NCBI GenBank assembly: GCA_948567375.1 | Contig: OX419761.1 | Coordinates: 59,991,089 to 60,055,088 of the forward strand | Length of the DNA: 64,000 bases | Source: Lunularia cruciata | Lineage: Eukaryota > Streptophyta > Marchantiopsida > Lunulariales > Lunulariaceae | Direction of reading: 5' to 3' | In this document: positions 10,588-21,071 of the stretch, piece by piece | How positions within the stretch are numbered: the first letter of the stretch is position 1 | How the letters are laid out: each line of letters opens with the position of its first letter | Program-made: the position numbers and the translations under genes | Notes under the pieces: generated by a model | What the model saw: only the letters and a program-made list of their open reading frames with translations | What the model was told of the DNA's origin: nothing | Database searches by the model: none

Positions 10588-12850
10588 ACTCCCCTCCTAC
10601 TAGTTGGTGATGCCATCGTCACCCTAGAATCTTCAAACTCATGTAGGGCTGTCTATGCATTGTGGAGATGAGAAAGAGGCTACCATATGGCATCATGATG
10701 GGGATGCTTTTTCCAAAGGACCTTATATTCAATGTGTCATTGTCAATCACATTGGATGTCACAACGTACAAAGATACAATCAAATCCACATTCCTCATGA
10801 TCATTGATAGTGATGGGAGGAGTGGGGTTGGATACAAGTGGAAAAGAAAGCGGATTAGAAACAAAGAATTTTAAATTTGAAACTTGGAAGACATGATAAA
10901 TCTGCATATGACTAGGGAGAGCAAGTTGGTAGGCAATGGGAGAAATGATTTAAGTAATCTCAAATAGACCTATCCAATTGGGAGTAAGTTTACTGACTTG
11001 GGTATGAAGTATGACTTGGGTATGAAGTGTGAGAGGAAATTTATTGGAAGAAAGCATGACCTTATCACCTAGTTGAGATGTTAGATCGCAACAATGTTCA
11101 TCAACATATTACTTTTGCCAATTTTGAGTAAGAAGAAGGTGGACATATGTAGGACCTAAGATGGCAAAGGAGCAAGAAGAGAATCTAGAACAAGTGGATC
11201 TTGCCCATAATTAAGAAAGGAGAGAGAAAAGTTGGCACTTGCCTACCTGGAATTATTGTAGACAAACTATGCAATTGTGAGACAAGTATCCCAATCAATG
11301 TGGAAAACATTGACAAAGGCATGTAGCATCTCCTCCAAAGTCCAATCTGCTTGTTCTATTTATCCATCAATCAAATAAGTTGTAGATAAGATAAGCTTGG
11401 TACAAAGGAGTTTAAAGGAGCTTGCCAAAGAAGCTTGTTCAAAGGAGCTTGCCAAAATTTACCAATATAGCAAGGATCTTGATCAGAGATGAGAAGTCTT
11501 GGCATCTCATGATGCTTGAAGATGTTTCAAAGTAGATCTAGGCCAATCTTGGAATATCAAATTGTATTCATGGTAGGTGCCAAATCAATCTACTTGCTAA
11601 GCTTATCAACAAACACTACAATGGTTGTATGGTCCTAGTCCATCTTTGGCAAGGAAGTAATGAGGTCTAAGCTTACATGTTCCTTATAGGTAGATGGAAT
11701 TGGTAGTGGTTGAAGGAGTTTACTTGGCTTTGGTTATTGGCTTTGTTGCATTGGTAGTTGTCACAAGTTTAGACAAACTCTCAAATCTCTTGTGCCATGT
11801 TAGGCCATTACCATTGACATTATAGGGTACCCAAAGTCTTGCACACACCCGCGTGACCACTGATTGGTAGCTCATGGGTCTTGAAGCCACACAAGTCATA
11901 GATCATACTTGGTTGGAACATAAATCAGATCCTCATAGAATAGAAGGCCTTCCTTGAGGGAGAAAGTCTTATATTTGTTATCATGTGCTACAAGATGACC
12001 CTTAACCAAATAAAAGAAGGGGTATTGCTATAAAGCAATCCTAAACTTGATTTGGACTTGCAAGTCAACTAACACTATCATAATTGCTATTTTTATGAGA
12101 GATTTAAAAAGAGTTTTCAAATCAAGTTGTTGTGATAGTGCATCAAGGATGCATAGAATTTGTCAGGTTTGTACTCAAGCTTGATTTCATAAAACTATAA
12201 TTGTTCCTTCCATTTATGATGCAAACTCTTCATGTGCTCCAAATGTAAGGTTTACAACAAAGGTTTATGATTGGTTTGCATGATCATTTGTTTCCTTAAG
12301 AGATAACATCTCCATATCTTTGTGGCATATATGATTGCTAATTGTTCTTGATCTTGAATGGAGTAGTTATTTTAAATGGTGTTTAGTTGATGAGACACAA
12401 AGGAATTAGGATGTAATCCATTTGGAAATTCTTATTGCAACATAACTCTAATGGCAAAGTTCAAAGCATCAAAATCAACCACACAAGGTAGTTGAGGATC
12501 AAATGGTTGGAGGATGGGTTATGAAGATACCATATGCTTCAATTTATTGAATATTTCTTTGTGCTTGGTGGTCCACCTAAAGCTTGATGTCTTCTCCATG
12601 AGATTGGTCAATGGTACATTCAAATGAGCATAATAGTGGATGAACATGAGGAGTAGGCCAATTGGTAATGCCTTAGTTTTCTCCTCTTCCATCTTGGTCT
12701 CCTCCAATGAGACCTTATAACTTTCTTTTGCCAAAAGGTACACTTTGATTTCTTGCAATCAAACTTCCATTGGTGTAGTCATCTTAGGGCTTTGTATGTG
12801 ATTCTTGTATTGTACTCTATCTTACTATAGATTAAAATATCATCCAAGAG
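10159..12850 (-). mobile_element. Truncated Ty3/gypsy chromovirus, copy D
   Basis: Same family as copies A, B and C. From left to right the plus strand shows a decayed 3' LTR (10159 to about 10587), chromodomain, integrase, RNase H and the RT thumb, all read on the minus strand and all broken by stops. Similarity ends near 12850 inside the RT catalytic region (DDILIYSK-like on the minus strand), so RT fingers, protease, gag and the 5' LTR are absent. The LTR/internal junction has lost the LTR end and PPT (about 10587). This is a 5'-truncated, long-dead copy. Confidence 0.8.
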
Positions 12851-13189
12851 CTAATCTCACATTTATATATAATGCAACTTGAAATACAATCATTACCCTT
12901 CCTCTTCATCATGCATTGAAATGGCAGTCAAGTGTTCTCATCCATGCCACTTAGGCTATAGCTAGCCAATTCTTTGAGTGAATTTTGAGCAAAGTGAACT
13001 TGAGGGTGTCTCAAAATTGGTTGAGGGTTGATAGTCTTCCCCACTACCATTAATACTCTTACCCCCTATTCTAATCACAAGAATCACTCACCTTTCTTCA
13101 ATTTACTAATTAGAACTTGGTCAAATCATAGTTCTTTTAGTCCTTCATTTGATTGTGGAATAAGTGGTTAGTATACAATCTTATTCATA

Positions 13190-13690
13190 AATTACTAGGC
13201 CTAATATCCCTAAGCATCTACTAATTATACATGTTATTGTACAATAATTACAATTAGCAAGAGAGCAAATCTTCATAATCATAGAATAGTGCTCCCTCCT
13301 TAATGCCTCTTGCTGATTATCTAGGCACCAGAGCAATGATGACATCTTGTTTTTCCAAACCACCATTTCTATTGTAGGGTCATGAATTGTGCCATAGTTG
13401 TCCCTATAATAAAAATTATTCCCCATATCCTCTATTTCTTTCTAAGGCGTAGAAAAACCATCAATGGATTGCCTTCTCTCTAATTCATTGGATTCCCTTG
13501 CCAATTTCTAAGTCTCTTCCACTTCCTCCACTTTGTTCTATGCAATCAATTGAACAGATTCCTCTCTATTCTTCTTTTTCTCAATACCAACTTCAAGGTA
13601 AACAATAATGTCTTTTGAAAAGGCTTTCTTGTGGGTTCTACCACTTGCTCCTCACCTCCAACCATGGTCATTTCCTATGTCTATCTTAGT
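13190..13690 (-). pseudogene. Unrecognised charged coding relic
   Basis: The minus strand has a partly open frame with acidic/charged composition (EEVEET, KLARESNELERRQSIDGF) continuing into 13426-13181, MGNNFYYRDNYGTIHDPTIE and then WKNKMSSLLWCLDNQQEALR. Stops interrupt it. I do not recognise the protein; it may be a retroelement gag or a host-gene relic. Confidence 0.3.
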
Positions 13691-14089
13691 GAATATACAA
13701 TCCTTTGAGTATCTCCTTCATCTCTTTGTCTTTGATTTATAGTAATTGATTAATTGAGAAGTCAGTCTCCCAAGGTCTATTTGTAGATTCAAGATGGAGT
13801 AATTCATCTCTTTGTCCTTTTGGTTCTATGCTTATGACAATAGGCTAGAACCAGGCTAGCAACTTCCTAAGTAGACTCTTTACCACTTTGAGCCTCTTCA
13901 TCCAAACAGCATTGACACGCTCATGATTGTATGCATCTCTTGGTTTCCTTTGTTCCTATCGTTCTTCCTATTTCTAGACCAAAGCAAACATATTTGGAAT
14001 CAACTACCAAAAACTCCCTTACTGCATCATGTCTTTATTTGTTTTGAGTTCTTCTAGCTCTGACTAGAATTGGACCTATTCAACTCAAA

Positions 14090-14593
14090 TGTAACAATAT
14101 GGAGTTTATCAATGAGTTAGTCAAGAAAAACAAAGTAGAAAATAGGCCCAATTAGCCTAGAATATTTGAGAAGTATCTAGGATGCAACTTGGTACCTTCC
14201 AATTATTGGGTAATGTGGATGCCAAGTGGTGACTTATAGGAGGAAGCTTCTTGGAAAGCTTCCTTGCTAACTTAGCTTGCATACCAAGTAGGTAGCTTAT
14301 AGAAGGAAGCTTCTTGGGAAGCTTTCTAGCTAGCTTAGCTTGCACACCAAGTAGATGGCTTCTAGAAGGAAGCTTCTTGAGGAGCTCTCGATTAGCTTGA
14401 CTTGCACTCTAAGAAAGCGACTTTGAGAAAGCTCCTTGAGAAGCTTCTCAAGAGCCTTGTATACTTCACTATAAATACCAAAGCCCAAGCTCATGCTAGG
14501 CATTTGGAGTTTCCCTCATTCAAGAATCCCAATGTGATCTTTCACTTTGATCTTCAATTCTCCTATTTCTCTCCTCAGTCTTGATCTTTTACA
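14090..14593 (+). repeat. Solo LTR of the chromovirus family, TSD TCAAA
   Basis: Begins TGTAACAATATGGAG and ends GATCTTTTACA, matching in plus orientation the LTRs of copies A-C. Both sides carry the same 5 bp, TCAAA (14085-14089 and 14594-14598). No internal element sequence flanks it, so it is a solo LTR left by LTR-LTR recombination. It has TATAAATACC near 14472 and several GAAGCTTC palindromes. The HSE trimer has lost its middle unit (aGAAt aTTtg aGAAg). Confidence 0.92.
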
Positions 14594-14598
14594 TCAAA

Positions 14599-15540
14599 CT
14601 TCTAAGAGCTCTTTTTTGGGTAGCTATTGCTACCATAATGTAGATGGCCTCTAATAAAGCTTGGCCATCCTTGGACCTCTCTTCTACCAAAGAGGTTATA
14701 TGTTCCACTACTATAGTGGTTCAAGCACACTAGTCTATCAATAGTAATATACCTTGGTATATATCTTTGAACTAGGTCTCAAGGAATAGTGGATTTCACT
14801 ATTCACCTTTGCAATGCATTAGGGAGTGCCACATGTTTGTTGAGTGCCAAACTGTGGAAGAATTGGCTCTTGGAAAGGAATGCATTCCATAGCTAGATCA
14901 CTTGGATTTCCTTGGTGCAAATTCTCTTGCTCTCCTTATTCAATTGGAGACACCACCAAGACTTGCTCCCCCCATGCTTTGGCTTGCCTATCCCACTCTT
15001 CTCATTTCCTAGGCATTATCAAATTATGTTGGTGATACACATGATAAAGAAAAGGCAAGATGTAGGAAAAAATATTAGACTTACTATTACTCCATGCCAA
15101 CTTGTAGTTACTTTCATGTAATAGCCTACACTAATTCAATACTTGATTCTCCAACCAAGTATTAATAGTAGTGGTTGCCAAAACCTTGCTGATTTGGCTA
15201 GGGTTTTGGGGTAAAGAATGTGTAGGAGGAACTCAAAGGTCCTTGTAAATCTGAGCTTTACTATAGATGTGAAACAATATCCCTCACTAGAGTTGTATTG
15301 ATCTCCTCCAAATTCTTATTTAATAGCCTTGTCTAATGTTGCTCTTGTTGGTGGCAGGCTTTCCCCTTCATTAGTCAATTGGTAGGCATCAAGCACTACT
15401 TATTAGTTCTCACTCCTTGAGATTTTCTTGTATATCAAGGTTCATACCTATGGATACTTGCCCATTAATCAGTTTGATTACCATGGGTTTAGTCTTGAAA
15501 TTCCATGGCAATTCCAACAATTGTGCACATCCAATGGTAC
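14599..15540. other. Anonymous intergenic DNA between two solo LTRs
   Basis: Only short open frames without recognisable motifs. I see no gene. Confidence 0.5.
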
Positions 15541-15545
15541 CTAGG

Positions 15546-16137
15546 TGTAATACTATTAGCTAGATATATTATCTAGAGGTGGAAATTGGCTTGATAATAT
15601 CTGGAAGGATGTTATATATGATGATCTAAGTAGATCAGATAGAGATGTCACCAAAAGAGTACTTTCAATAATAAGGCAGAGGTAAAAAAACACCCTAAAA
15701 GCTTTAGAGCTAATTTGGAGACCTAAATAGATGAATTAATCCTTAAAAAATGAAAGCTTATCTCCCTTTGGAATAATAAGTATAGAATTTTCTCATTGTT
15801 TGTCTTGTCAAGAGCTTTCCAATGGTACTTCACCAATGCTATTCTGAGTTTCATATGTGAAGGTTCTTTAAAGATTCCCTTTAGTCAAACTTGTTTGACC
15901 AACCAAATAGGACAAGGATCAACATGTCAGCAATCCATGCAACTATCTAAGGGCAGAGCTTGCTGACATGTCATGAATCCATGTATCTGATCTAAGGGTG
16001 GAACTCACTTTGAGTGGATCCTCTTTGCTCTATAATAAAGATAAGGTGCTCCTTCAAAGCATCAAAGTATTGAGGGATGAAGCCTTCTATTTCTCTTATG
16101 TTTCTCTTGGGTTTTCTCTTATCCTTGAAACATTACA
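15546..16137 (+). repeat. Solo LTR of a second family, TSD CTAGG
   Basis: A 592-bp unit starting TGTAATACTATTAGC and ending CTTGAAACATTACA, with TG..CA ends and an exact 5-bp duplication CTAGG on both sides (15541-15545, 16138-16142). A homologous unit lies at 49956-50702. It has a TATA-like CTCTATAATAAAG near 16030. No coding DNA for this family is visible in the window, so the parent element is unknown. Confidence 0.9.
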
Positions 16138-16142
16138 CTAGG

Positions 16143-18230
16143 TCCTCATGTAGTTTTTCTTGTTCTTCCTTGGAAATGGGAACTACATGCGTTAACTTGT
16201 TGAGATTGAGTCTAAGTGAAAAATCAAGACCGGGTTATCATCTTGACAAGCATTTTCTTCAATTTGGGTTTTCTCCTCTATCTAGCTATTCTTGTCAGTT
16301 AAGGTTTTAGGCAATGTGTCCCTATGCCCTTCTTGTCCTAGGTGTCTGGTCCTAGATTTTGAGTATCTCACTCTCCCTCTCCCATCAATCTACCGAGATT
16401 GAGTACTATTGCACAATTGCTATTTCATCTCACTTGCACCAACCAATGAAACACCAATTCCTCATGCATCTCTTTCTCTCTCCCTCTTGCATCTCTTGCC
16501 TTGTTCTCCTAATCCACTCACACAAAAGAATTTGAACCCTTGTAATTTTTAGGTCTTATCAAAATACTTAACTTCCTTCTATTTCTCTTGCTTCATTCAA
16601 AGGCAATAATGTGAGCTACAAGAAGTGTGAGACCCTCAAACTTGGGCAATGCTCTCCTAGACTATTGCAAACATTGAATTGCACTTCCTACTTTCCTAAT
16701 TTACTCTCAAGGAAGAAATCCAAGCTTGTGCGATTCAAGTTGGTGTAGTGTCAGAGAGAGATTTGCTTAGTGAGGTTTGCACCATACATAATCCAAATGT
16801 TCAAATTCTTACTCCCAAAAATGTTCAAATTGGAGATTAGGAGAAATATTGGCACCATCAATCTAAATTTTGTTCCAATTGAGAATATGACATCCAAAAA
16901 TAGTTTGACTAGGATCTCCCTTGTGTACCTACCCTTGAGTACCACAAACCTCATCTTCTGGAAAATATTGTCATGATCCTAATTCATGTGACTATTGCCG
17001 TAGGACCTTCAATTTGGTAACTCCCAAAAAGTTTTCAATTTTCTTGCTAAGTATCTAAAAGTAACTACTGATTAAGTTTAGTAACCAATTGGGAGAAACC
17101 TCCATCCCTTAACCACAAGATTATCTCAAGGGGAAGGGAAAACGACTTGAAGAAATTCATACAATGCCTACTTGAAAATCTTGGAATTGGAATTGAGTTT
17201 AGTGAACCATAGAGTACATAAACTTTGAGAACACAAATCTTTTTTTTCCTCCCATTCCTCCTTACTCTCTCCTTTGCAACATAGATCTATTGCCTTCCAT
17301 TCTCTTATAGGCTAGTCCTAATTCAACTCTCATTTTGGCAAATCACTCACCAATTTAGAGTATAAGATTTCAAGATCTCTTGCAAATGGTGTCATCTATA
17401 TACACCACACCTTCCTAGTCTGATCCTTCATCCTCCATAAGCAAAGCAAAATGTGATGAAGATAGGTTCATAATGTTTCACAATGGTCCTCTATCATTTC
17501 TCTCAAATCATTGATTATTTGGAGGATCTTGAGCGCTTTAAGTAGATACATAGTGGTACTTGCAAAAAACCATTCAAAAGAGTGTAACATTCAGCTATAT
17601 GCCCACTTTTCTTGTGAGATTTGGAAAAGGGTTTCCAAGGTCCATGAGTGGAGAGAGATTGTAGAAAAAATGAACATGTTATCTGAAATCCTGAAAACAA
17701 GCAAGGGATTGGAAAGATAAGCACATGGGTGGTGAGAGTCTCATTTAGAAGGGGATAAAGGACAGATGGAAAATTATATACCATAATATAAATCACCTCT
17801 ATCTTCATTTTCACATAATAGATGCTTTATTTGCAGTAGAGCAAACATTTTCCCACCTTTCCTTGTAAGCACAAGGAGTGGTAGTGAAATGAACATTTCT
17901 AAAGATTTGACCAAAGAAGATGAAATAGGAGGTAGAGTATAGAAAAATAGGAGGAAGAAAGTTTTGCAGTAGGCACTCCTTTGTCATGAAATTCATTGGT
18001 TAATACTATCCCATTCAATACTTCCAATTCCATACCATTTACAATTCTTGGCATGTAAGAAGAGACAGATGAGTTAAGTTGAGGGTTAGACAAGGATGTC
18101 CTTACTACTATAAGAGCCCAAGAGGAAATTCCAACAAGGGCACAAGAAAAAGGAGGGAAGGAGTAAGAGTAAGAGTAAGAGGGAGAATTGCACAAGAGGA
18201 GGAAATCCTCAAATAGAAATCTAAAAGTTA
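16143..18230. other. Anonymous DNA
   Basis: Complementary short open frames occur at several places, but none contains a motif I can support. No gene assigned. Confidence 0.45.
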
Positions 18231-18605
18231 TCCCTACATTATCTTCTTTTACTCAAGACATGGCAAGCCATGCCAAATTGAGGAGTTATTCTTTAGAGGC
18301 TAAAGAAGAGAAGTGTAAACTTGAAAACATCAAAACTCAACAGGCACCAAGATAGGAAAGTTGAGACTTAAAATTAAAGCAAAGGAGAGAGCAAAAACAT
18401 AAAAATTGAGATTCAAGGAGAGAATTGAAAAACAAATTTATTCAATGATTGTAGGCAAAGGAAAACACCCTGAAGAAATCAAGAGTGTCATCATGATGCT
18501 CTTAAAATTATATGCCCATTTGGCTCATATGTCTATTGGGAATCTAGTCCTTGAATGTACTCCTTGCAATTCCAATGCACATTATAGCAATTTGCCCTTA
18601 TAAAA
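18230..18605 (+). pseudogene. Lysine/glutamate-rich coding relic
   Basis: The plus strand reads SLEAKEEKCKLENIKTQQ, then after a frame change KLRFKERIEKQIYSMIVGKG and a short tail to a TAA. The KxRFKE motif and charged, coiled-coil-like composition resemble the relic at 52560-52640 (KHRFKEMRLESKR). Both may be copies of one repeated coding family. Function unknown. Confidence 0.35.
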
Positions 18606-19155
18606 ATTGCAAAGCAAATAAATAAAGCAAATGAAATGAAACTTTTGCTTCTTTTTACAATTGATCCATTGTCCAGATCACCAAGTTTCAAATAATATGG
18701 TTTTCATAAGGATTTTATTGCATGAAGTGGGGTTTTTAAAGGAGTTTGCTTAATTGAGAGATGGATTTGCTTCCTACTTTTTGTGCTCACTCACCTATTG
18801 TGGAGAGCTTGCTTGCTTGTTGCAAGGGCTCACTCACCTAAATGGCAAGCTTGTCTCTCCTAGCTTGCTTTCCCTTTCCCTTTACCTTTACCTTAAAGTA
18901 ATACCTTGTCCTCTAAGGTGATTATGTTACTCCTAACATGGCTTATGTGTCAAAGATAGCTCAAAGAGCTCACTCCTAGTATTGATTATGTTTTGCTTCA
19001 AAGAGCTCTCTATATCATCCTAAATAGAAACATATTTAGAATTTTTAACACTAACATAAATACATTCACAAGTTTTCACATTAATATATTCACTAAAACA
19101 AATGGGGTATATCAATTTAATAAAAATGGGTGGAAAATATGAATATGGGTGAAAA

Positions 19156-19180
19156 TATTATATATATATATATATATATA
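19156..19180. repeat. (TA)n microsatellite
   Basis: An uninterrupted AT/TA dinucleotide run just left of copy A. Confidence 0.9.
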
Positions 19181-19317
19181 AGCTCATGAGTGACACTCTA
19201 TATATTCTTGGTCGGAGTCTCATGAGTGCCACTTTGTATAAGGTTGGTTTGAGTCTACGTATTGCTATCTCCATCTCCTTGGACTCCTCAAAATCTCTTG
19301 ATGACTCATCTAACATC

Positions 19318-19322
19318 TCCCT
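19318..19322. repeat. Target-site duplication of copy A (left)
   Basis: TCCCT, matched by TCCCT at 24927-24931. Confidence 0.92.
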
Positions 19323-19748
19323 TGTAAAAGACTGAATCTGAGGAGAGAAATAGGAGAATGGAAACTCACATTGGGACACTTGAATGAGGGAAAACTCCGA
19401 ATGCCTAGCATGAGCTTTGGCTTTGGTATTTATAGGTAGTATACAAGGCCCTTGCGAAGCTTCTCAAGAAGTTTCCTCAAGCCGCTTTCTTAGAGTGCAA
19501 GCCAAGTTAACTAGGAAGCTTCTCAAGAAGCTTCCTTCTAGAAGCCACCTACTTGGCGTGCAAGCTAAGCTAGTTGGAAGCTTCTAGAAGCTTCCTTCTA
19601 GAAGCTACTTACTTAAGGTGCAAACTAAGCTAACCGGGAAGCTTCCCAAGAAGCTTCCTAGATACTTCCGGAATATTCTAGGCTAATTTGTCTTATGTGC
19701 CACTTTGTGAGCCTGACTAACTTTGTCGCTAAACTCTATATTGTTACA
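19323..19748 (-). repeat. 3' LTR of copy A (426 bp)
   Basis: Plus-strand ends TGTAAAAGACTG and CTATATTGTTACA. It contains the TATA sequence (19427-19434) and heat-shock-element pentamers between 19455 and 19679. It keeps 14 bp (near 19586-19600) that the 5' LTR has lost. Confidence 0.95.
19427..19679 (-). promoter_or_regulatory. TATA box and heat-shock-element array in the 3' LTR of copy A
   Basis: TATA at 19427-19434. A perfect four-unit array gGAAg cTTCt aGAAg cTTCc lies at 19576-19595 and a perfect trimer cTTCc gGAAt aTTCt at 19665-19679. Spaced pairs lie at 19455-19476, 19514-19535 and 19637-19658. Confidence 0.7.
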
Positions 19749-19757
19749 TATTCCCCC
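19749..19757 (-). other. Polypurine tract of copy A
   Basis: Minus-strand GGGGGAATA abuts the 3' LTR and would prime plus-strand DNA synthesis. It is also read as codons of the polyprotein (Gly-Gly-Ile). Confidence 0.8.
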
Positions 19758-19793
19758 GCCGCTAGTTGGTGACGTCCTTGTCGCCAATGAAGC

Positions 19794-19958
19794 TTCAAAT
19801 TCCTGGATGGCCGTCTGTGCATTTTGGAGGTGAGAAAGAGGTTCCCAGGTGGCATCATGAAGGGGATACCCTTTCCAAAGGACCTTGTACTCCGTATGTT
19901 GGCGACGGCCTTGTTGGATATGGCGACGCGCAAGGATATGATCAACTTCGTACTCCTC
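19794..19958 (-). other. Canonical chromodomain of copy A
   Basis: Residues 124-178 of the open segment read EEYEVDHILARR, EYKVLWKGYPLHDATWEPL and AQTAIQEF. The three aromatic-cage positions (Tyr, Trp, Tyr) are all present, as in HP1-type domains that bind methylated H3 lysine. Many seed-plant chromoviruses lack part of this cage; Tcn1-like elements known from fungi and non-seed plants keep it. The subgroup is my inference. Confidence 0.8.
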
Positions 19959-21071
19959 ATGATCATTGATAGGGATAGGAAGAGGGGGAGGTTGGACTCG
20001 AGAGGAAAAGGAAGAGGGGTTAGGAACAAAGGGTTTCAACTTGGAAACATGAAAGACAGGATAGATACGCATGTGACAAGGTAAGGCAAGTCGATAAGCA
20101 ACAGAAGAGACAAGTTGGGTGATATCAAAGGGTCCTATCCAGTTAGGAGCAATTTTATGAACTTTGGTATCAAGTGGGAGAGTGAGGTTACTGGAGGATA
20201 GCATGACTTTATCACCAACTTCAAAGGTGAGATCACGACGATGGTGGTCTGCATATTGTTTTTGGCGATTCTGAGCAACAAGGAAGTGAGACTTGGCTTG
20301 TTGGATCGATTGGGATATAGTGGTCAAGAATGTGGAAGTATGAGGAACCTGAGATGGAGGGGGAGCAAGAAGAGAATCTGGAACAAGCGGATCTTGGCCA
20401 AAATTGAGAAAGAAGGGAGAAAATCCGGTGCTTGCCTATTTGGAATTGTTGTAGGCAAATTCTGCAGCTGCAAGATATTTGTCCCAATTGGTATGGTGGA
20501 CATTGACAAAGGCCCACAACATATCCTCCAATGTACAATTTGCACGTTCGGTTTGTCCATCAGTTTGAGGACAATAGGCCGTGGACAAAGCAAGCTTGGT
20601 GCCGAGTATCTAGAAGAGTGCTTGCCAAAACTTCCCGGTAAATTGAGGATCACGGTCAGAGATGAGTACGTGTGGCATCCCATGATGCTTGAAGATATTA
20701 TCAAAGTAGATTTGCGCTAGGGTTGGAGCATCCACGATATCACAAGTTGGTGCCAAGTGGATTTGCTTACTAAGCTTATCCACAAACACCACAATTGCGG
20801 TGTGTCCTTGTTTTGTCCTTGGCAAGGATGTGATGAGATCCAAGCTCACATGCTCCCAGTAAGCAAATGGAATGGCGAGTGGTTGAAGGAGTCCACTCGG
20901 CTTCTGGTTGCTGGCCTTATTCCGTTGGAAACTCTCACATGATCGGACAAAGTCTCAAACATCACGTGTCATGTTGGGCCACCACCATTGGCGTTGGATG
21001 GTGCCCAAGGTCTTGTCTACTCCCATGAGACCAGCTATTGGTAAATCATGGGCTTCTTGAAGGCGCACAAG

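Larger units (their letters stand above)
19683..21071 (-). pseudogene. pol: Integrase with C-terminal chromodomain, copy A
   Basis: The zinc domain reads EAHDLPIAGLMGVDKT and ends SCESFQRNKA. Compared with copy B the second His (to Leu) and the last Cys (to Phe) are lost. The catalytic core has SLDLITSLPR, ISDRDPQFTG and TLEDML (D, D, E). From 20327 the frame is open for 214 residues: the GPY/F-type segment NWIGPFDI, VFHVSKLKPFVPN, then the chromodomain. It ends with codons that run through the PPT and about 22 codons into the 3' LTR. Integrase inserts the DNA copy; the chromodomain is expected to direct it to particular histone marks. Confidence 0.9.

Noticed and set aside
20241..20720. 159-residue plus-strand frame, with a counterpart at 60965-61444
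   Set aside because: Both are antisense shadows of the integrase of copies A and B; conservation is that of integrase.
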